A program made the translations under genes and the position numbers. A stretch of 64,000 nucleotides of DNA from Lenzites betulinus (lineage: Eukaryota; Basidiomycota; Agaricomycetes; Polyporales; Polyporaceae), in contig JABYQU010000031.1 of assembly GCA_022264855.1 (NCBI GenBank), positions 1-64,000 of the forward strand, given 5' to 3'. The notes below the pieces were generated by a model that saw only the letters and a program-made list of their open reading frames with translations, ran no database searches and was not told the origin of the DNA. Positions 56,673 to 64,000 of this stretch are shown piece after piece (position 1 is the first letter of the stretch; each line of letters opens with the position of its first letter).

Positions 56673-59600
56673 ATGACCATGTCCTCAACATCCAGGCCGT
56701 GTTCCGTCCGCCCACCCTCGCGCCCGGCGACAGCCATGTCTCGCCCATGGTCTGCCCTCTCACGCCCCAACACTGCCCGTCCTCAGACGGCTGCTTCTTC
56801 GCGTGGCCACGATGGGCACTTCATCATAGCTGTCCTCGAAGGCCGTGGCGTAGGCAGAGAAGTTGGCATGGCCGCTCTTGACAAAGATACTGGGCGCGTG
56901 GCATTGATACAGGCACGTTATTGTTTTTGTCGGCGATCATGCAGCAGACCTGACGCGGAATATAGCTTGCAGACTGCCCAACATACGTCAAGACATTGCA
57001 CCAAATGCATATACACAGCCCTTCCATGATCCTGGTGCCCGACACATTTCTTTCTCTCACAGACATATCGTTACCCGCCGGTGGAAACAAGTCCCACTCG
57101 ACTTCTTTACTCGTGCAGTGCATTACCGAGGAGTTCGAGGGTGTCCCCATCGAACCTGTGATGCGTAAATACTGGAACGAGAACGCGGGTATGTTCAAGT
57201 CTATGGTTTCCGAGTCACGGCTGACATGACCTGGACAGGCCTCGAGTTCGTCAATCAGCTCACCATAGACGACGACGAGCGTGCTGCTACACTAGTAGCA
57301 GTGTCCAACAAGTCAGTACATGCGCATATATGCACAGCTCCAGGGATTTATGACGCCTCACAGGTATTATGCGTTGTCTGCCGCTAGTGCTCTGTTCAAG
57401 CATGCGGAGCTCAGACTGAACACGCGATTTGCGGCATCGTCGCTTCTCATCCGGTATACCCAGGTTGAGGGGACTATGCTGATTGATTCTGATACCGCCC
57501 GAAACCTCGAGCTTGTAGGGAACATGTCCACGAGGAAGAGCGCACACTCCTTGTTCGGGTAAGGCGAGATATCTTCTAAATTTCATGATAATTGATTGTA
57601 TGCCTAGGCTACTGAATCATACGTTCACTCCAATGGGTTCCCGTCTCTTACGGGTGAACATACTGGCGCCCGTTACAGGTGAGTCGTGCCGGCACTCACT
57701 GCCTTTGAATTTGAAAACACAGCTCGTTCTCAACCTTCACTTCCAGTGAAATCCCCCCTCGAAGCTCGCCTCGATGTCGTAGAGGGTAATGGCTCTCTTG
57801 GTAACGTAAATGTGGACTGACACACCCCCAGAACTTATACAAACAGAAGACCGCTTCAACGAAGTCAAGAATACCATGAAGCCCTTAAATAAGCTAGACC
57901 TTGACAAGCTCATATCCTCGGTAAGGATGTGTCTTCAAGTGTTGTCTGTTTCGATTTGTTGACGCTGTCACGTACCAGTTTGCGTCGTCCGAAGTGCGCG
58001 AAACGAGCAGCGCGAAATCTGCATCCGCACGCGTGGCTCAAATGCTAAACTTACGCAGCATCGTCCAGAGCCTCCCACGAGTGGCGAAGGCACTGGAGGG
58101 GAGCCGTTCTCAACTCTTGCAGATCATCGGAGAGGCGAGTACGGTGACAAAGCTTCAGTAACATTGAATGACGGGGCTTCCCATTACCTTGCAGATGATT
58201 TCCGACGAGCGACTGTATAAGATCGCTGAACTCATACGCGCAAGCCTGCACGAAGATGCCGCCCCTGCAAAGGTATATACTACCCAACGGCCTAGTTTCC
58301 GTGATTAATGTCCAACAACTTCCAGGGAGGCTTGAATGCAGTCAATGCTCGTGTGTATGCTGTCAAAGTAAGTCTACATCAAGATTGTTTGCTCCAAGGG
58401 GTACCTTACCGTATTCGATTCTTACACAGGCGAACTACAACCGACTTCTAGATGTTGCACGAGAAACTTATAAGGAGAATGTCGGAGACATCTATGCTCT
58501 GCGCACTCGCCTCGCGGAAGAGCATGACCTTCCACTCACCCTGGTCTATCGCGATGCAGATGCCGGATTTGTCTTTGCTCTCAAAAAGACGGACCTAGAT
58601 GATGCGGGTGGCGATCTTCCTCGCGGCTATATCGACGTCATGCCCCAGAAAGGCCGCTTCATTTTTTCTACTATTGAACTCGTACGTGTATACTACAACA
58701 TCGCACAACGCTGAGCCGCTGAGCCACTTCCGCAGAAGAAGCGAAACGCGAGAATGAAGGATGCACTGGACGAAACTCTCATTCTCAGCGACAAGTATGT
58801 CGTTGGATATAACACTATCGCATAGTCTGCATTATGACGATGACCAAGGATCATACAGGATCTTACTGACGATATCGTGGTTGATATCGGCGCCTTATAC
58901 AAAGCATCTGAAGCTGTGGCACTTCTCGATGTCCTTTGGTCCTTCGCTCACGCATCAATTCGTACGTCTACAATCTCGAATTTGTTCAAAAGTACTTGCT
59001 TTTGACGAGTAAAATGGTAGTGCGCAACTACGGTCTGTGAATTGTTATCACATCAAAGCGACACTATGGTACTAATAACATACCACATCTCTTCAGTTCG
59101 TCCAGAGTTCACCGGAACGTTGGCGGTCAAAGGCGGGCGGCACCCTGTTCTTGAGAGCGTTCAGTCCGCTGGAGCCATGGTACCGAACGACGTGTATTGC
59201 TGCGATGCGTCGTCTTTTCAGATTGTGCAAGGCCCAAAGTGAGTAGCGCAGACCGGTCGGAGGCGACAGTGTATATTGACTTGCTGTCGTTCCTTCTGCA
59301 TAGCATGTCCGGCAAGAGTACCTACTTGAAGCAAATCGCGCTCCTGACCGTCATGGCAATGTGCGGCTGCTTTGTGCCCGCAGAATATGGGTCTTTCCGG
59401 TTCGTCGACCCCCAGTTGAGCTTCAGTGCAGGATGAGAAACAGCATTACAGCATCCAAGATGCCCTATTGACGCGCCTCTCCAATGATGACGACCTCGAG
59501 AAGAGTCTGAGCACGTTTGCTAACGAGATGGCATCCACAGCAATGATCCTAGGTCCAGTCCTATCCTCCCTATTCACTCAATATGCATCGATATAACTTA

Positions 59601-60646
59601 TGTTCACACTTAAATTAGGGCTGGCCACTTCTGACTCGCTCGTGTTGATAGATGAAGTCGGACGCGGGACGTCTGTACGAGAAGGCGTCGCCATCTCGCA
59701 TGCCATAGCGGAAGAGTTAATCAGACTGAAGGTGTGATTGTCTTTCGCATCCCTTCTGACCTGTTCTGAACCTGCCGTGCAAAATAGCCCTTCGTATTCT
59801 TTGCAACGTGGGCCCACACATTGCTGATCGACCCAACTTCACGCCTGACCGTGACGACAGACATTTCGCCGAATTGACGACAACGCTTTCCTGCCAGCCC
59901 TCTGTGGTCAAGTAAGTTTCAAATATTACCCGGCCCACCCTGTGTTTAGGCCTGTATTTTCTGCAGTCTGCATCTCTCAGTCCAGGTAGGCATAGGGACG
60001 ACCCATGCTGGCCAAATACCCGTCCCTCAATCTTCGCGTCACAGAAATCACGTCCTACTGCGTCCAAGTTTGGGATGACCTTTCACTACAAGTACGTCAG
60101 CTCCTGTTATTTGAAAGGCGATTTCTCACATTGCCAGGATCGTGGATGGCGCACCCGAGAACCTAGACCACTACGGTAATGAAAGCCACGGGCCCATTAG
60201 ACTGGTCTGACCCAGCAGCTGATATGTTGGTGGCCTGGGATGACAGGCCTGGATCTTGCGCGTCTTGCCGACCTTCCTGACACTGTCGTCACCGAAGCAC
60301 GGCGCGTCGCAGAGTTCTTGACCGAACAAGAGGAACGGGACCAGCAGCAAAGTCGCACGAGCAAGCTCGCGGTGCGCCGCAAAGCGCTCCTCCGGGTAAT
60401 GCTTTGTCGTCTTTCCCTAAACCGCTTTCTGAACTTCTGCCACTTCGCCTACTTCCCTCGCTGGTGTACACGCTTCCTATGTGCTGCTGATCAACGAATG
60501 TACTGGGTCTATCTGGAATAACGCGACAGCTTCGAACGCAGCTAGGACAGGCACTGGACCACTCGACTCTCCCTGACGATGAACTGGCGGCATACCTCGC
60601 GCGGTTCCAGAAGGACATCATGACTGTGCTGCAGGAGACCATGTAA
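56673..60646 (+). CDS. MSH4: Meiotic MutS homologue MSH4
   Basis: Twenty-five exons in my model give 844 residues: 56673-56912, 56966-57188, 57239-57311, 57364-57558, 57608-57678, 57747-57785, 57832-57920, 57979-58134, 58195-58272, 58326-58367, 58430-58681, 58736-58794, 58849-58961, 59021-59032, 59097-59238, 59304-59399, 59452-59552, 59619-59731, 59788-59807, 59861-59911, 59967-59985, 60045-60091, 60138-60175, 60247-60395 and 60530-60646. Motifs include [28 protein letters not shown], Walker [38 protein letters not shown] and FFATHFAEL. N-terminal mismatch-reading residues of MutS are absent, as expected for MSH4, which acts with MSH5 to stabilise crossover intermediates. A 12-nt exon restores NYV, and two introns (after 56912 and 58134) use GC donors. 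Confidence 0.92.
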
Positions 60647-60756
60647 TGTCCCTAGGATAGCAATGCATGCTGTACGAATACGCAAATTCATTGTTGCGCG
60701 CTTTATATATCTGTGTATTCGGGCATCTGGCAGCAAGGCGCACACAAGCGCAGACC

Positions 60757-62539
60757 CTACATGAATCTCTTGAAGAGATTATTGACATCTGCTTCCTTCC
60801 ACCGCTTCTCCGTCATGCGCATCACTTCGGGGAACCATCCCTGGATCTCGTCCTCCCTGTCCAAGAGCATATGCGCGAGCGCCTTCCCGCTCATCCACGC
60901 GTGCACCATTCCTTCGCCCGTGTAACCCGCGGCGATCCACTCACCTGGCAGCGCAAGGTGCGCCTTGTCGGCTCCAGCGGTTTCTTTGGACTGCTGCGGT
61001 TTAGGCTCAGAACGCCCTGTGAGCTTCTTGGGTACCCGCCCGACCCAGGGCATTTCGTCGGCCGAGATGCCCAATATCCCGCTCCACTGCGCCTTCGTCC
61101 GCCCACGTCCCCACTGTACATCCCCGCCGTCCACTCCCGCCGCAGGCTGCGCCTCCTCGCCCCAGTTCTTCGGCCCAAAGTACTGCGGGAGCGCGCCCGC
61201 GAGGTAGCTCTGGCTCGCGTGATTCACGGACCCGTCGTCCGCGATCCCGAGCTCCGGCAGGCCGTCGTCGCACGACTGGGACCACCCGCCGCCGAACATG
61301 AGCTCGTGCTCGCCCGTGGGGAGCTGCGTGAGGTAGTCGATCCCCACCGTGCCGCGGTAGAACACGAACGAGCGCGCGCCGTCCTGCGTCGACGCGCTGA
61401 GCGCGCGGCCGGGGCGCTGCGCGGACATCGCACCGCGCGCGGGCATGATCTTCGTGCGCAGCGCGGGGAGCAGGTGCGAGCACCAGCCGTTGGTCGCGTG
61501 CACGACGTGGCGGGCGCGCAGTGTGCCACGGGGCGTGGCGAGGGTGTATAGGTCGCTGCCGCCGCCGGAGATGGCCGTGCAGGGTGTGTTCGTAAGGATG
61601 TCGAAGCTACAGGAGGATAAGAACGCTGTATGGATTCATCGGTGAAATTGATACTTGCCTTCCAGAATGACGGGAGAGCAGGATAGAGAGAAGCGACGTC
61701 ACGAAGCGGTATGGATGGACTGCGCCACCCGCATTCGCGATACAGCCTAAAACCGCGTCCGAGAGGTGGAATTTCTAGCACGATAGCGTCAAGTATTAGG
61801 GAGCGAACTTCGGACAAATAACACGCGCATCTCTTCGGCGGGTCGTGTCTGTCAGACTCACCTCGATAGCTTCCTCGCGCTCGTAACAGACAAAGCTGCT
61901 GGACTCGACGGGCATCGCTGCGCGCCACTTGGCGAGCTTTTCTTTCGCTTCGGCGAAAGCTTTCGGACATGTGAAAACGTCAACATGCTCCGTCTCGCGG
62001 CATTGCGACTGCTTGAGGATGTCCTCCTGCGCAACAATACGCTGTAACTCGGTGAGATGCGCGCGGCGGAAGGCTATGATGCGTTTGGCGATGTCCACGC
62101 CGTGCGCGTCCTCGAGCTCATCGTAGTCGTGGTAAAGCGGTGCGTTGATATGTCCGCCATTTCTGCAAGTGAATAATGATGAGACTTTGTAACAGCGCAT
62201 GCGCACAGTCAGGATAGCGCATTACCTGCCGGTAGCTCCAGAGCAGACTTCACGAGCCTCGAGAATGACTATCTTCAACCGGGTTTCGCGTGACAGTATG
62301 TTGTAAGCTACCGAGGCACCGGTGATTCCTGAGCCAATGATGACGATGTCCGCATACTCTGGCAGGACTTCCGGCTCCGCGAATATAGGCGCAGCAGGGA
62401 CTGTCCAGAAGGAGAGGGTTGGGTTGGGGATGGGCAAGCCCGGAGATGCGTTGATACGTTCGTTGAGGATGCCGTATGTTTTGCGAAACGCGGATAAGGC
62501 CTGGATGGCGACTTGGGCCTTGCTGAGTACTGTGCCCAT
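60757..62539 (-). CDS. FAD-dependent oxidoreductase, DAO family
   Basis: Four exons (62539-62226, 62162-61862, 61774-61659, 61606-60757) give 526 residues. The FAD fold ADIVIIGSGITGASVAYNI is followed by VILEAREVCSGATGRNGGH, typical of glycine/D-amino-acid oxidase (DAO) proteins. RHVVHATNGWCSHLLP and the C-terminal AAGYTGEGMVHAWMSGKAL complete the pattern. Intron 3 has a GC donor (AG then GCAAGT). The N-terminal 60 residues before the FAD fold are an amphipathic leader. It may oxidise an amine or imino acid. The 3' end faces the MSH4 3' end, about 110 bp apart. Confidence 0.85.
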
Positions 62540-63086
62540 CTCGCTGGAGGAGGTTGGATGTGGTTGACTTCTGAGGGCTTGGGAGACGTGAGCTTCCTTC
62601 CTGCCAGTGGGTAGATAGGGAATATAGAGCCCCAGCACGGTAGACGCCTGTACTTATAGCCTCGCACCCATACCGGCCCTGAGACCACAAAAATAGGGGT
62701 TTTACTTACTTACTTTACAGACTGCCCCTGTAGCTCCTCGCATGGATATAATATCGGACTACCTGGGTGTTGACAAGTCATGCGACCCTTCGGGTGGGTT
62801 CAAAAGAAGAGCATGGACGTCGAAGTTGGTGGATGGGCAGTACAGGTACCACAGCCGAGCATGTCGGGTCTTCGTGCTCGTGTTGAGCGGTGTTAAAAGA
62901 CGGCACTCTGCCGAGACGATTTCGCTTCTGCCAGCTGATGCATGGGTATCGCCGTGGGTGCCGTCAGCTTACATCTATGGTCGAAGATTGGCAGTGGAAG
63001 TAGAAGTCAAGGAACGGGCGCCTAGATCAGCTCAAGTTCCTCCCGCATACTTCCATCCTCATCCACTCGGAAAACATCCTACAGCG
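62540..63086. promoter_or_regulatory. Divergent intergenic between DAO and BCP1 genes
   Basis: Both promoters must lie here (starts at 62539 minus and 63087 plus). Open frames present are not recognisable proteins. Confidence 0.45.
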
Positions 63087-64000
63087 ATGGTGAAGAGAAA
63101 ACAAGACGCAGAAAACGCTGCATCGGATAACGAGTCCGACTCGGAACGCGTAAACATACATCTCACATACTTTGCTCTCCCCGCGCTGACCAGGTCCGCC
63201 AGTAGAGCCTCGTCGACGTCGACTTCGAGTTCTTCGACCCCAATCCCGACATCGACTTCCTCGCCCTCAAGCGACTCACCATACAGCTATTCCATGACGA
63301 CGCGGAACTTCTCCCCGTGCACGACCTCGCGGACCTCATCCTCGCCCAGCCCCTTGTCGGCTCATCCGTCAAGTGCGATGGCATCGAGAGTGACCCCTAC
63401 GCGTTCCTCACCGTCCTAAACATGCACCTACATAAGGTGCGCATCACCCCCCGCCAATGACCCCACGTACTCACGCATTCCCTGCGTGCGAGTAGGACCG
63501 GCCGTCAATCAAAGCGCTCACCGCCTACCTCCTTGAAAAATCCTCCGCGGACCCGACCCTGCACTCCAAGCTGCAGTCTCTCCTCAACCCTGCCGCGCTC
63601 TCCGCCCCCTCCTCCAAACACGTCGGTTTCATTTTCTCCGAGCGCCTTGTCAACATGCCCGTCCAGATCATGCCGCATATGTACCGCATGCTCGCGGACG
63701 AGATTCAGTGGGCCCTAGACGACGTACGTTGACCTCCCACTTCTTCCGCTTCGCCACTTACAAAACTTTACAGAATGAGCCCTACGACTTCTCGCACCTC
63801 ATCATCATCTCCCGGGTTTACCGCCTCACGGCTGAGGAGGCCGCAGAGCTGCACGCCGACACCCCGCGCACAAAGCGCCAAAAGCAGTCCGAGGCGTCGC
63901 AGGGCGCCGGAGTGTACCCCTTCCACCCCGAGGACGACATCATCCGCAAGGTACGCTCGCGTCTCTGCTCGTATCATCCATCACTAACGCGTCTCGACAC
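63087..64000 (+). CDS. BCP1: BCP1/BCCIP family protein (partial, runs off window)
   Basis: Four exons are visible (63087-63149, 63206-63436, 63496-63723, 63774-63950), and a GTACGC donor at 63951 shows that the gene continues past the window. The start MVKRKQDAENAASDNESDSE is an acidic Lys-flanked leader. SLVDVDFEFFDPNPDIDF follows, then LVGSSVKCDGIESDPYAF, FIFSERLVNMPVQIMPHMY and FSHLIIISRVYRL, all conserved in the BCP1/BCCIP family. Yeast Bcp1 is a nuclear chaperone for ribosomal protein Rpl23 and is needed for export of Mss4. The C-terminal quarter is missing. Confidence 0.88.

Noticed and set aside
1..64000. CRISPR arrays, bacterial operons, ribosome binding sites or tRNA genes
   Set aside because: The gene structures are eukaryotic. 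No regularly spaced repeats or convincing tRNA internal-promoter pairs were seen by eye; a tRNAscan run would settle the tRNA question.

Overview
This window is nuclear DNA of a filamentous basidiomycete, most likely an Agaricomycete. Genes carry many very short introns of about 50-60 nt, mostly GT-AG with several GC-AG. A FunK1 kinase relic, MYST/VPS4/CAND1/MSH4 orthologues of fungal type and small CACG-ended foldback elements all fit. Spliced models below were built by eye; in each multi-exon model the exon lengths keep one open frame from start to stop.

Left end (1-10.5 kb): a decayed FunK1 kinase, then the most unusual part of the window, three genes in 7.4 kb. These are a LodB/tryptophan-halogenase-like flavoprotein (minus), a VioB-type ferritin-like protein (plus, divergent from the first across 864 bp) and a LodA-type (lysine-oxidase/glycine-oxidase family) protein (plus). 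Bacterial lodA needs its neighbour lodB to make its tryptophan-derived quinone cofactor, so this looks like a eukaryotic LodA/LodB pair with an added ferritin-like partner. An F-box gene follows.

Middle left (10.8-30.4 kb): an AGC-family pseudokinase whose first intron holds nested MITEs, an Esa1-type MYST acetyltransferase, ribosomal protein eL19, a HAL4/SAT4-type kinase and VPS4. A broken segmental copy of the VPS4 3' half lies about 3 kb downstream, followed by a small secreted protein.

Middle right (30.8-49.6 kb): a second nested TIR element, a small acidic orphan gene, CAND1, two tandem proline dehydrogenases, a FAAH-like amidase, an APH-family protein and a truncated copy of the amidase 5' end.

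Right end (50-64 kb): a Bni4-like scaffold protein, the SWR1 subunit Vps72/YL1, a foldback element, the meiotic MutS homologue MSH4 (25 exons, with microexons), a DAO-type FAD oxidoreductase, and the 5' part of BCP1 running off the window.

No tRNA, rRNA or CRISPR array was recognised by eye. Most of the window is ordinary housekeeping. The Lod-like trio, the pseudokinase, the nested MITEs and the microexon/GC-AG splice patterns are what stand out.
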